This document shows, piece after piece, positions 42,503 through 50,970 of a stretch of DNA of 64,000 nucleotides. Numbering within the stretch: the first letter of the stretch is position 1; every line of letters begins with the position of its first letter. The notes below the pieces were generated by a model that was given only the letters and a program-made list of their open reading frames with translations, ran no database searches and was not told the DNA's origin. Origin of the DNA: CAIVAT01 sp049317265 (GTDB taxonomy: Bacteria > Bacteroidota > Bacteroidia > Bacteroidales > FEN-979); NCBI GenBank assembly GCA_049317265.1, contig JBMOIP010000006.1, positions 1 through 64,000 on the forward strand, read 5' to 3'. The position numbers and the translations under genes are program-made.

Positions 42503-43456
42503 ATGGAAAGCAAAGGAGAACCTGTTCACTGTCCGAACTGCCTGGCTGATCTGCCGGAAGATGCAGGCTATTGTCCTCATTGCGGACAAAAAAAGCTTCA
42601 CTCCCATGACCAGTCGGTCTGGCACCTGGTTGTTGAATCGGTGGGTGATTTTTTTCACCTCGATTCAAAGTTTTTCGCAACGGTTGTCCCACTTGCATTC
42701 AGGCCCGGATTTCTCACTTCAGAATTCCTGGCGGGCAGGAGGGCGAAGTATTTTCAGCCTATAAAGCTGTTTCTTTTTATCAGTTTCCTCTATTTTCTTA
42801 CCTCCGGGCTGATACATCATAAATCGCAGGAATTTGAATTTGAAAAAACAGGGTTGCATGGCAAAACGGCAGATAGTCTAACCAACAACAAGAGAGGAAC
42901 CTACCAGGTGCATCTGAACAAGGCGTATGAGAAAATTGCGAAAATCCCTGACGATTCACTCCGTAGAATGATAAGAAAGTATGGGTTAAATGTGTTTATA
43001 TACCTCTATTATCCCCATGAATCAGCATACGGTCAATACGTCATAAAGCAAGTTGTGAAAAACCGGTTAACCGGTTCATCCAGCCTGGATGAAAATATGG
43101 GAAAAACCCTTCCGAAACTGGTTTTCATCCTGATTCCCTTCCTTGCATTTTTGCTGAAACTGGTCTATTACAAAAAGAGAATTCTCTACTTTGACCATGT
43201 GATTTTTTCCATGCACTTTCTCTCTTTCTACTTTTTCCTGTTTTGGATCAAAGAGATGCTGTCTTCACACCTTGCATGGGTGAACCTCCTCTTTTTTATA
43301 TTGCTTTTGGTCTATCTTTTTATTGCCCTGGAACGGGTTTATCAGCAAGGGAAATGGCTTACCCTTGGGAAGTTCTGCCTGCTATTGTCAGGTACGTTGA
43401 TCATCCTTGGGATCTTTTTCATCCTTGCAGCGTTGATATCGTTTGTTATGATTTAA
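42503..43456 (+). CDS. DUF3667 membrane protein with zinc ribbon
   Basis: 317 residues from ATG 42503; an in-frame TTG at 42479 is an alternative. The zinc ribbon CPNC...CPHCGQ lies near residues 10-30. SVWHLVVESVGDFFHLDSKFFATVVPLAFRPGFLTSEFLAGRRAKYFQPIKLFLFISFLYFL is typical of DUF3667. Four to five membrane helices make up the C-terminal part. Function unknown. Confidence 0.75.
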   Translation: MESKGEPVHCPNCLADLPEDAGYCPHCGQKKLHSHDQSVWHLVVESVGDFFHLDSKFFATVVPLAFRPGFLTSEFLAGRRAKYFQPIKLFLFISFLYFLTSGLIHHKSQEFEFEKTGLHGKTADSLTNNKRGTYQVHLNKAYEKIAKIPDDSLRRMIRKYGLNVFIYLYYPHESAYGQYVIKQVVKNRLTGSSSLDENMGKTLPKLVFILIPFLAFLLKLVYYKKRILYFDHVIFSMHFLSFYFFLFWIKEMLSSHLAWVNLLFFILLLVYLFIALERVYQQGKWLTLGKFCLLLSGTLIILGIFFILAALISFVMI

Positions 43457-43465
43457 CTTTTTGGT

Positions 43466-44158
43466 TTAAAAAAGCTGTCCCGGCATAGGACCCTCTGGTA
43501 AATGCTCCAGGATTTCAGGTCCATCGTTAACGACGGTATTGACCAGTTTTGAAACCGGCCAGGCCTCCATCTCCTCCTCCGGGTAGGGCTGCAGGAGTTC
43601 GACCAGGGTTGGGTCAGGTTGCGGTGCAATCCAGCGCTGTTCATCTTCCCTGCGTAGGATCACGGGCATTCGGTCATGGATTTGAATCATCAATTTATTT
43701 GGACGGGTCGTGATGATGGTGAAAGAATGAATGATTTCCCCATCGGGGGAGACCCATTTGTCCCATAACCCGGCAAAACAGAACGGATCCCCGTTTTTCA
43801 ACCCGATGACCCACGGGGTGCGTTTCCATTCAAAAAAACCCGTTGCCGGAACCAAACAACGCCGGTTGCGGAACGCATTTTTAAACGATGGTTTTTCCAA
43901 CACCGTTTCTGCCCGGGCGTTGATTCGCGGTAGATACGGGTCATGACCCGTATCTACCCCCATATCCCCGATATGCCACGACGGAATCAATCCCCATCGG
44001 AAAAATTGCATCGTATCAGGTGCCTCATTGGCAATGACGGCCAGGTTTTGTGTAGGGGCACAATTATAGCGGGCCTTGTATATGGCCGTCCTTACCCTTA
44101 TACCGAACCGTTCCAGGATCAGGGCATCTTCAACAGCAAAGGAGTAACGTCCGCACAT
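43466..44158 (-). CDS. SRAP-family DNA-protein crosslink protein (HMCES/YedK-like)
   Basis: 230 residues from ATG 44156-44158. This start is decisive because the family's catalytic Cys must be residue 2 after Met removal (MCGRYSF). Further motifs are RYNCAPTQNLAVI, FFRWGLIPSW, INARAETV, RRCLVPATGFFEW and the HDRMPVIL stretch with its His. SRAP proteins bind abasic sites in single-stranded DNA through Cys2. Between IPSW and INARAETV the protein has 17 residues (HIGDMGVDTGHDPYLPR), about six more than usual, encoded by a 30-bp REP palindrome. It is the last gene of a run with rsmI. Confidence 0.9.
   Translation of the reverse strand: MCGRYSFAVEDALILERFGIRVRTAIYKARYNCAPTQNLAVIANEAPDTMQFFRWGLIPSWHIGDMGVDTGHDPYLPRINARAETVLEKPSFKNAFRNRRCLVPATGFFEWKRTPWVIGLKNGDPFCFAGLWDKWVSPDGEIIHSFTIITTRPNKLMIQIHDRMPVILRREDEQRWIAPQPDPTLVELLQPYPEEEMEAWPVSKLVNTVVNDGPEILEHLPEGPMPGQLF
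43929..43958. repeat. REP palindrome inserted in frame in the SRAP gene
   Basis: Perfect 30-bp palindrome centred on gggtcatgaccc with arms ggtagatac and gtatctacc. It is of the RAYT-linked family and is read as GVDTGHDPYLP in the SRAP protein. Confidence 0.85.
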
Positions 44159-44180
44159 GGGGTATGACAATATGGAAAGA

Positions 44181-44861
44181 TCAGACTTTTCCGGCGATCA
44201 CAATGACAATTTCGCCTTTCACCGGTTTCTTTTCAAAATAGGCAACGAGCTCTTTCAGCGATCCGCGGATGTTCTCCTCGAACATCTTGGTCAGTTCCCG
44301 GGAAACGCTGGCATAGCGGTCTTCCCCGAAATATTCAGCAAACTGGGCCAGGGCTTTAACGAGGCGGTGGGGCGATTCGTAAAAGATCATCGTCCGCTCC
44401 TCTTCAGCCAGCATGGTCAGTCGCGTATGCCGCCCTTTTTTATGGGGAAGAAACCCTTCAAAAATGAAATGATCGGCGGCAATGCCTGAGTTCACCAGGG
44501 CTGGAACAAAGGCTGTTGGACCAGGAAGGCACTCCACACGAAGCCCCGCCTGGATGCACGACCGTACCAGCAGGTACCCGGGATCGGAGATGGCAGGTGT
44601 GCCGGCATCACTGATCAGTGCACAGGTGGCGCCCTCTTTCAGCCGGTCCAGGATATTTTCGATGGTTTTATGTTCGTTGAAAAGATGGTGGGGCACCAGC
44701 TTTTTCTCGATTCCATAGTGTTTGAGAAGGTTTCCCGAGGTGCGGGTGTCTTCAGCCAGGATAAAATCCACCTCTTTTAAAATACGAAGGGCGCGAAGGG
44801 TGATGTCTTCAAGATTCCCGATGGGGGTGGGAACGACATAAATCTGGGCAGGAGTTCTCAT
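44181..44861 (-). CDS. rsmI: 16S rRNA (cytidine-1402-2'-O)-methyltransferase
   Basis: 226 residues. It has the family start YVVPTPIGNLEDITLRALRILKEVDFILAEDTRTS, then ALISDAGTPAISDPGYLLV and GPTAFVPALVNSGI, and IFEGFLPHKKGRH and MIFYESPHRLVKAL. This SAM-dependent methylase of the tetrapyrrole-methylase fold modifies C1402 near the ribosomal P site. The C-terminal RNA-binding part is short. It lies 14 bases after the response-regulator gene. Confidence 0.95.
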   Translation of the reverse strand: MRTPAQIYVVPTPIGNLEDITLRALRILKEVDFILAEDTRTSGNLLKHYGIEKKLVPHHLFNEHKTIENILDRLKEGATCALISDAGTPAISDPGYLLVRSCIQAGLRVECLPGPTAFVPALVNSGIAADHFIFEGFLPHKKGRHTRLTMLAEEERTMIFYESPHRLVKALAQFAEYFGEDRYASVSRELTKMFEENIRGSLKELVAYFEKKPVKGEIVIVIAGKV

Positions 44862-44875
44862 CGGCTTCCTCCCGT

Positions 44876-45577
44876 TCAGGTGTTCGTCACAAGTTTGAAC
44901 CCTACGCCATGAACGTTGAGCAGTTCCACATGCGGGTCATCCTTCAGATATTTCCGCAACTTCACGATGTACACATCCATGCTTCGGGCGTTGAAATAGC
45001 TGTCGGCATTCCATATCTCTTTCAGTGCCGTGTGGCGGTCAAGCACGTTGTTGGCATGAATGCACAGCAATTTAAGCAATCCCGCCTCCTTCGAAGTCAG
45101 TTTCTGCTCCTTTTCACCGATGATGAGGGTTTGCCGGTTGAAGTCGAAAGTATAATTGCCGATCGTGTAGAGGTTGTCGGATCCTGCCGGTTTGAAATTG
45201 TCATCGGTCCGCCGCAAAATTGCCTGCATCCGGAGCAGCAACTCTTCCATCGAGAACGGCTTGGTAATGTAATCGTCAGCGCCTATCTCAAAACCCTTCA
45301 GCTTATCATCCTGCAACGATTTGGCAGTAAGAAAAAGGATCGGGATCTTCTTGTTCAGAGCCCGGATCTCGGATGCGGCCGCAAACCCGTCCTTGACTGG
45401 CATCATGATATCAAGAATGCAGATATCAAACTCTTTACGTGAAAAAGTGTCGGTAGCTTCCTGTCCGTTGACACAAAGGGTGGTTGCATACCCCTTTGCA
45501 TCCAGGTAATTTTTCAGGATATTTCCCAGGTTACGGTCATCTTCTGCGAGCAGTAATCGGGTCTGATTTTTATCCAT
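44876..45577 (-). CDS. OmpR-family response regulator
   Basis: 233 residues. The receiver has acidic residues EDD at 12-14, phosphoacceptor D56 in ILDIMMPVKDG, LFLTAKS and the conserved Lys in ADDYITKPF. The winged-helix effector domain (about 130-230) includes LTSKEAGLLKLLCIHAN and NARSMDVYIVKLRKYLKDDPHVELLNVHGVGFKL. It is paired with the sensor kinase 34 bases upstream. Targets are unknown; no recognition site is obvious in the window. Confidence 0.93.
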   Translation of the reverse strand: MDKNQTRLLLAEDDRNLGNILKNYLDAKGYATTLCVNGQEATDTFSRKEFDICILDIMMPVKDGFAAASEIRALNKKIPILFLTAKSLQDDKLKGFEIGADDYITKPFSMEELLLRMQAILRRTDDNFKPAGSDNLYTIGNYTFDFNRQTLIIGEKEQKLTSKEAGLLKLLCIHANNVLDRHTALKEIWNADSYFNARSMDVYIVKLRKYLKDDPHVELLNVHGVGFKLVTNT

Positions 45578-45611
45578 CGGTTTTTCTGTATTAAACGGCC
45601 AAGTTACAATT

Positions 45612-46898
45612 TTATTCTTTGATTACAAAAGGAAGGAATACCCTGAACTTGCTGCCTTTGTTCGCTTCACTTTCGAGACTGATCTTGCCGTGATGTTCCT
45701 CTACAATGGCCTTGACATAGCTGAGACCTAATCCGAACCCCCTTACTTCGTGGATGTTTCCTGTGGGGACCCGGTATAGTTTATCGAAGATCTTCTTCTG
45801 CTCCATCTTGCTGATCCCGATGCCCTTATCTTCGATGGTCATGACGATGCCATTGCCGGCATTTTCAGTGCTGATGCGGATCATCGGTTTCTTTGGGGAG
45901 TATTTGTTGGCATTGTCGAGCAGGTTGTAAACCAGGTTTGTTACATGCACCTTGTCACCTTCGATTTTCGATTTGGGCGCTTTCAGCCTTCGGCTAACCT
46001 CACCGTCCTTTATCTCCACCTGGATCCTCAGGTTCTTGATTACATCGATGATGATTTCATGGAGATCGATGATCTCTTTGTTCATCTTCAGCTGCCCTTT
46101 GTCGATCACAGCGGTCTGGAGAATCTTTTCCGCCATCCCTGCCAGCCTCTTGTTCTCCTCCAGGATCATGGAAAGATAGCTGTCGAGGAACTCCCCTGAA
46201 CCACGGAGCTCCTTGTCGCTCAGCGCTTCACAGGCCAGCGAAATGGTGGAAATCGGGGTCTTGAACTCGTGGGTCATGTTGTTGATGAAGTCGTTCTTCA
46301 TCTCCGAAAGCCTCTTTTGACGGAAAATTGTTGCAATCGTATAGGTAAAGGAGTAAACGATCACGATGATCAGGATGATCGAGATCAGCAGCATGCCCCA
46401 AAGTTCTGTCAGCAGGAACTGCTTCTCCCGCGGAAAATAGATCAGCAGGTACTCCGGGCTGGTATAAATGTCGGCCTGGAAAAGGATAAAGGCATTCCCT
46501 TTTTCGATCAGCTCCTTTCGGAAGTTCGGCGACCGTTCCATCAGGAACTCCTGCCGCTCAGGCTTGTAGATGCAGAACTCGTAACGCGTATCGACCCCGC
46601 GGATATTGAGCTGCAGGCGGATGAGAGAATCGAGGTCCTTGATGGTCAGCACGCTGTCGTATGGCAGATGCCGGTTGAAATTGAGCATCGATTCATACTG
46701 GTTGAACAGCAGCGCTTTGCTCCGCTCCATCCGCTCAACCTTCTGAACCACCTTCACCATGGCCTCATTCACGCTGCGGCGAAAATTCGCCTCCTTGATA
46801 GCCGATGCGCTCTGTATCCAGTAGATCTGAATGCCCATAAGGCCCACCAGGGCAATGGTCATGGCAATGATCGTAAAGATAATGATGCGCCTGTTCAT
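45612..46898 (-). CDS. Membrane sensor histidine kinase
   Basis: 428 residues with two transmembrane helices (about 6-28 and 165-190) bounding a periplasmic sensor domain of about 135 residues. HisKA contains H210 in NNMTHEFKTPIS. The ATPase domain has the N box LVYNLLDNANKYS, the G1 box IEDKGIGI and the G2 box GFGLGLSYV. It is predicted to phosphorylate the adjacent response regulator. The periplasmic ligand is unknown. The ABC order kinase-regulator-rsmI-SRAP suggests one transcript. Confidence 0.93.
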   Translation of the reverse strand: MNRRIIIFTIIAMTIALVGLMGIQIYWIQSASAIKEANFRRSVNEAMVKVVQKVERMERSKALLFNQYESMLNFNRHLPYDSVLTIKDLDSLIRLQLNIRGVDTRYEFCIYKPERQEFLMERSPNFRKELIEKGNAFILFQADIYTSPEYLLIYFPREKQFLLTELWGMLLISIILIIVIVYSFTYTIATIFRQKRLSEMKNDFINNMTHEFKTPISTISLACEALSDKELRGSGEFLDSYLSMILEENKRLAGMAEKILQTAVIDKGQLKMNKEIIDLHEIIIDVIKNLRIQVEIKDGEVSRRLKAPKSKIEGDKVHVTNLVYNLLDNANKYSPKKPMIRISTENAGNGIVMTIEDKGIGISKMEQKKIFDKLYRVPTGNIHEVRGFGLGLSYVKAIVEEHHGKISLESEANKGSKFRVFLPFVIKE

Positions 46899-46989
46899 TC
46901 ATGCAAAGGTATCTAAAAATGAAGATTTCCTTTTAACAATTTTTAACGTATATTAATATTCATTAACAGTTTCAGGTGATTGAAAGGTC

Positions 46990-46997
46990 TAATTTTG
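46990..46997 (+). promoter_or_regulatory. -7 box upstream of the pgi leader
   Basis: TAATTTTG matches TAnnTTTG, in the divergent spacer before pgi. TTTC at 46970-46973 is a poor -33 at somewhat short spacing. It would start transcription near 47004-47007. Confidence 0.35.
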
Positions 46998-47004
46998 CAT
47001 TGCA

Positions 47005-47128
47005 AGTTCGTTCAGAAAAATATTTTAGGCAAATGGGTTTAAGCAGACAACAGATGCCATACAGTTAATTGGATTTTGTTTATTGGTTTAAAAAGTGTGT
47101 TCCAGGCAAGTGAACACACTTTTTTTTT
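47005..47128 (+). ncRNA. Possible leader RNA or small RNA ahead of pgi
   Basis: A transcript from the box at 46990-46997 would end at the terminator at 47090-47128 and measure about 120 nt, without a good coding region. It could be an attenuated pgi leader or an independent small RNA. No known RNA family is recognised, so only the promoter-terminator arrangement supports it. Confidence 0.25.
47090..47128 (+). terminator. Strong intrinsic terminator before pgi
   Basis: Perfect 13-bp stem aaaaagtgtgttc / gaacacacttttt (47090-47102 with 47112-47124) with a 9-nt loop, running into a T tract to 47128. It lies 47 bases before the pgi ATG. The upstream protein gene is divergent, so no upstream coding transcript needs this terminator. 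Confidence 0.65.
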
Positions 47129-47174
47129 GCCCATGTCATTCTTCTCATTAATTTCGTTTCGTAAAAACGCACCC

Positions 47175-48521
47175 ATGACACAACTACACATCGACATCAC
47201 CAAACTGAAAACCTTTGTCGCCGACCAGGCCTGGTCTCCCATGCAGGAGGAGATGAACATTGCCCACCGCCAGTTGGCAGGACGTACCGGAAAAGGAGAT
47301 GATTTCCTTGGCTGGATTGACCTCCCTGTTCAACTGGATACAGCCCTGCTTGCGCGGATCAACGAGGATGCCTCCAGGATCAGGAAGATGGCCGAAATTT
47401 TTGTGGTAATAGGCATCGGCGGCTCATACCTCGGTTCCAAAGCCGTGATCGAAGCCCTCGGGAATCCCTTTGAAGATTTAAAAGCTGGATCGGGCAGTCC
47501 GTATGTTATTTTTGCTGGGGAAAATCTCAGCGAGGATTATCATGCCCACCTGCTGGAATTGCTGGATAGAAAAGAGTATGCTGTAGCAGTGATCTCAAAG
47601 TCGGGTACCACCACCGAACTTGCCATCGCCTTCCGGCTGATCAGGCAGCACATTGAACATAAATATGGAAAAGAGGAGGCAGGAAAGCGGATTTTTGCCA
47701 TTACCGATGCTTCCCGCGGGGCACTGAAAAAGCTGGCAGATGCTGAAGGGTATGCCAGCTATGTGATCCCCGATGATGTTGGCGGACGTTATTCAGTGCT
47801 TACACCGGTTGGACTGCTTCCTATCGCAGTAGCCGGTTTTGATATCATGGAACTGGTGAATGGTGCTGTGAAAATGCGTGAAATAGCCCTGAAATCAGCC
47901 GATTTTGAGCAGAATCCGTGTGCCTGCTACGCGGCAGCCAGGAATATCCTGCTTCGGAAGGGAAAATTTGTCGAAATTCTTGTGGCTTATGAGCCAAACA
48001 TGCTTTATGTGATTGAATGGTGGAAACAGCTTTACGGCGAAAGCGAAGGAAAGGAGCACAAGGGTATCTTCCCGGCCGGGGTGACTTTCACCAGCGACCT
48101 CCACTCGATGGGCCAATACATCCAGGATGGAATGCGCATGCTGTTTGAGACAGTTGTCTCTGTTGGTGAACCGGCTTCAAAACTGGTGGTTCCAAACGAT
48201 CCCGAAAACCTCGACGGGCTGAACTTCCTCTCCGGGATGAGGTTGTCGGAAGTCAATCGACAGGCAGAACTAGGGACCATGCTGGCACATGTCGACGGCG
48301 GCGTTCCAAATATAAGGATCACCCTCCCTGCCATCAATGAACACTATCTTGGTCAGTTGATCTACTTCTTTGAATTCGCCTGCGCCCTCAGCGGATATAC
48401 ACTGGGTGTTAATCCGTTTGATCAGCCGGGAGTGGAAGCCTACAAGAAAAACATGTTTGCCCTGCTCGGAAAGCCAGGATTTGAGAAGGAAACGGCCGAA
48501 CTCAGGGCCAGGTTGGTGTAA
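47175..48521 (+). CDS. pgi: Glucose-6-phosphate isomerase
   Basis: 448 residues from ATG 47175. A longer reading to 47076 would run through the terminator hairpin and is rejected. Motifs of the PGI family are present: VIGIGGSYLGSKAVIEAL, VISKSGTTTELAIAFRLI, the active-site region DVGGRYSVLTPVGLLPIAV, and GVNPFDQPGVEAYKKNMFALLG at the C-terminus. It interconverts glucose-6-phosphate and fructose-6-phosphate. It converges with purN; the two stop codons are directly adjacent. Confidence 0.95.
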   Translation: MTQLHIDITKLKTFVADQAWSPMQEEMNIAHRQLAGRTGKGDDFLGWIDLPVQLDTALLARINEDASRIRKMAEIFVVIGIGGSYLGSKAVIEALGNPFEDLKAGSGSPYVIFAGENLSEDYHAHLLELLDRKEYAVAVISKSGTTTELAIAFRLIRQHIEHKYGKEEAGKRIFAITDASRGALKKLADAEGYASYVIPDDVGGRYSVLTPVGLLPIAVAGFDIMELVNGAVKMREIALKSADFEQNPCACYAAARNILLRKGKFVEILVAYEPNMLYVIEWWKQLYGESEGKEHKGIFPAGVTFTSDLHSMGQYIQDGMRMLFETVVSVGEPASKLVVPNDPENLDGLNFLSGMRLSEVNRQAELGTMLAHVDGGVPNIRITLPAINEHYLGQLIYFFEFACALSGYTLGVNPFDQPGVEAYKKNMFALLGKPGFEKETAELRARLV

Positions 48522-49106
48522 CTATTTTGATACTGCTGAATTCCCCAATACGATTTTCTCAATTACTTCGGGGTAGTACCGGTATTCCAGATCGTGAATT
48601 TTAGCCGCCAGCATATCTGGCGTATCTCCTTTGTCAACAGGGCATTTTGCCTGATAAATGACCCTTCCCTCGTCATAATGCGCATCCACATGGTGTATCG
48701 TGATGCCTGACTCATGATCACCGGAAGCAATTACCGCTTCATGCACCTTCATCCCATACATGCCTTTTCCTCCATACTTCGGGAGAAGCGCCGGGTGAAT
48801 GTTGATGATTCTTCCTGGATAGGCTGCCAGCAAACTTTGAGGGACAAGCCACAGAAATCCCGCAAGGATGATGTAATCAATGGCAAACGATCTCAGCGTC
48901 TTCTCAACGAACCCTGTATCATAAAGCGATGTACGGTTGAAAACAACAGAGGGAACGCCAAGCAACTCGGCCCTTTTCAGCACAAATGCATCGGGCTTAT
49001 TGCATAGGATGACGGGTATGGCAACCGTCGGGTGAAGCGAAAAATATTCGATGATCCGCTGGGCATTGGAACCACTTCCCGAGGCAAAAACAGCTAGTCT
49101 TGGCAT
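48522..49106 (-). CDS. purN: Phosphoribosylglycinamide formyltransferase
   Basis: 194 residues. The sequence has the phosphate-binding start LAVFASGSGSNAQRIIEYF and INIHPALLPKYGGKGMYGMKVHEAV with the catalytic His. GITIHHVDAHYDEGRVIYQAKCPV follows, which is the full PurN active-site series. It transfers a formyl group from 10-formyl-THF to GAR in purine synthesis. It stands alone, convergent with pgi. Confidence 0.95.
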   Translation of the reverse strand: MPRLAVFASGSGSNAQRIIEYFSLHPTVAIPVILCNKPDAFVLKRAELLGVPSVVFNRTSLYDTGFVEKTLRSFAIDYIILAGFLWLVPQSLLAAYPGRIINIHPALLPKYGGKGMYGMKVHEAVIASGDHESGITIHHVDAHYDEGRVIYQAKCPVDKGDTPDMLAAKIHDLEYRYYPEVIEKIVLGNSAVSK

Positions 49107-49301
49107 AATGAAGTTGTTGAGAATTCACAAAAGTACAAAACCGTTGTGATAACTGGGAAAACCTAACTTGTTTTAGAGCTAAAATGCTGATTGGAAATGA
49201 AAAAGTCTTTGAAGTGTTAAAATCGTCACCCTTACAAATTTGTTAAGTGATACATAATCAGCAATGTGGGTTTTTCAATTGTTAAAAATTCTTAAATTAT
49301 G

Positions 49302-49332
49302 TTGGAGGGAAGGAAGAATATTCTTTTCTTTG
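49302..49332 (+). promoter_or_regulatory. Candidate acpP promoter
   Basis: TTG at 49302-49304, then 20 bases, then TTTCTTTG at 49325-49332. This differs from TAnnTTTG by one base. It lies 27 bases before the acpP ATG. Support is positional. Confidence 0.3.
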
Positions 49333-49359
49333 CAGTCGTTTAACCAAAAAAAAATTAAC

Positions 49360-49596
49360 ATGTCTGACATTGCAGCAAAAGTAAAAGCTATCATTGTTGA
49401 TAAGCTTGGTGTTGATGAAAGTGAAGTGACCATTGAAGCAAGCTTCACCAATGACCTTGGCGCTGACTCCCTTGATACCGTAGAACTGATCATGGAATTC
49501 GAAAAGGAATTCGATATCGCCATCCCTGACGATCAGGCCGAAAAAATCAGCACGGTTGGAGAAGCCATTGCCTACATCGAGAATAACGCCAAATAA
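49360..49596 (+). CDS. acpP: Acyl carrier protein
   Basis: 78 residues from ATG 49360; a longer reading adds 32 unlikely residues. Phosphopantetheine attachment is at S37 in LGADSLDTVELIM. The acidic four-helix layout and IPDDQAEKISTVGEAIAYIE are standard. It carries growing acyl chains for fatty-acid synthesis. It is the first gene of the acpP-fabF-rnc run. Confidence 0.97.
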   Translation: MSDIAAKVKAIIVDKLGVDESEVTIEASFTNDLGADSLDTVELIMEFEKEFDIAIPDDQAEKISTVGEAIAYIENNAK

Positions 49597-49658
49597 TTAA
49601 GCCAACTTTTTGGCGAAGTCTTCTTTGGATGTTTATCCCGGAAAAATTTTAATGCAAT

Positions 49659-49681
49659 TAACCCCGCACTTTGCGGGGTTA
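49659..49681 (+). terminator. Hairpin between acpP and fabF
   Basis: taaccccgca / tgcggggtta with a 3-nt loop, a stable 10-bp GC-rich stem. No T tract follows, so it may be a partial terminator or processing/stability element that lets acpP mRNA exceed fabF mRNA. Confidence 0.45.
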
Positions 49682-49713
49682 TCCATTAACCAATGAACCT
49701 AAAATTGTAAAAC

Positions 49714-50964
49714 GTGGAATTAAGGCGAGTTGTAATAACTGGTCTTGGAGCGCTTACACCCATCGGAAATTCCGTTACCGAGTACTGGAATAATCTGATT
49801 GGCGGAGTAAGTGGTGCAGGACCTATCACCCGTTTCGATGCTTCCAAATTCAAAACAAAGGTTGCCTGCGAATTGAAAGATTTCAATGCAGACAATTACT
49901 TTGATCGCAAAGAGGTCAGGAAATTTGACCGCTGTTCGCATTACGGAATCGTCTGTGCCGATCAGGCAGTTACCGATGCCGGATTTGACATGGCTGCCCT
50001 CGATCTCGACAGGGTGGGTGTCATCTGGGCTTCCGGAATTGGCGGATTGGAGACTTTCGCTGCCGAGGTAACAGCATTTGCACTTGGAGATGGTACGCCC
50101 CGGTTCAACCCATTTTTCATCCCCAAGATGATCTCCGATATTACGGCAGGTCATATTTCGATGAAGTATGGTTTTCATGGTCCTAACTTTGCAACGGTTT
50201 CCGCCTGCGCCTCCTCAGCTAACGCGCTGGTGGATGCCTTCAACTACATTCGTCTCGGAAAGGCAGATATTTTTGTTGCAGGCGGCTCGGAAGCAGCCAT
50301 CACCATGGTTGGTATGGGAGGATTCAATGCGATGCATGCACTCTCTACCAGGAATGATGATCCTGCCACAGCATCCAGGCCTTTCGACAAGGACCGGGAT
50401 GGATTTGTGATGGGCGAAGGCGCCGGTGCCCTGATTTTCGAAGAACTAGGCCATGCATTGGCCCGTGGTGCGAAAATATATGGGGAAATTATCGGTGGCG
50501 GACTCTCTGCCGATGCCTACCACATCACTTCACCGCATCCCGAAGGCCTTGGCGCAATCTTATCCATGCGCACCGCCCTGGCTGATGCAGGAATCACAAA
50601 AGAGGATATCGACCATATCAATACCCACGGAACCTCTACCCCTGCAGGCGATATAGCAGAGCCTAAGGCCATTGTGAGTCTGTTTGGTGAGCACGCCTTC
50701 AAGGTTAATATCAATTCAACCAAGTCGATGACTGGCCACCTGCTGGGAGCAGCAGGTGCTATTGAATCCATTGCAACCCTCCTGGCTGTGAAGAACGATA
50801 TTATTCCACCAACGATCAACCACTTTACCGATGATCCCGAAATTGCACAGCTGAATTTTACATTCAACAAGGCTCAGCCCCGGGTGGTAAATTATGCACT
50901 AAGTAATACTTTCGGTTTTGGCGGCCACAATGCCACCGTTATCTTCACGAAATATAAGGGATAA
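49714..50964 (+). CDS. fabF: Beta-ketoacyl-ACP synthase II
   Basis: 416 residues starting with GTG. It begins RRVVITGLGALTPIGNSV, with the nucleophile Cys in TVSACASSANALVDA, first His in NTHGTSTPAGD and second His in KSMTGHLLGAAGAIES. NTFGFGGHNATVIF closes the thiolase fold. It condenses malonyl-ACP with acyl-ACP. It is 117 bases after acpP and six before rnc. Confidence 0.97.
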   Translation: MELRRVVITGLGALTPIGNSVTEYWNNLIGGVSGAGPITRFDASKFKTKVACELKDFNADNYFDRKEVRKFDRCSHYGIVCADQAVTDAGFDMAALDLDRVGVIWASGIGGLETFAAEVTAFALGDGTPRFNPFFIPKMISDITAGHISMKYGFHGPNFATVSACASSANALVDAFNYIRLGKADIFVAGGSEAAITMVGMGGFNAMHALSTRNDDPATASRPFDKDRDGFVMGEGAGALIFEELGHALARGAKIYGEIIGGGLSADAYHITSPHPEGLGAILSMRTALADAGITKEDIDHINTHGTSTPAGDIAEPKAIVSLFGEHAFKVNINSTKSMTGHLLGAAGAIESIATLLAVKNDIIPPTINHFTDDPEIAQLNFTFNKAQPRVVNYALSNTFGFGGHNATVIFTKYKG

Positions 50965-50970
50965 CTGACC

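Noticed and set aside
47076..47174. Extended N-terminus of glucose-6-phosphate isomerase
   Set aside because: Translation would run through the terminator hairpin, and the residues do not match the family.
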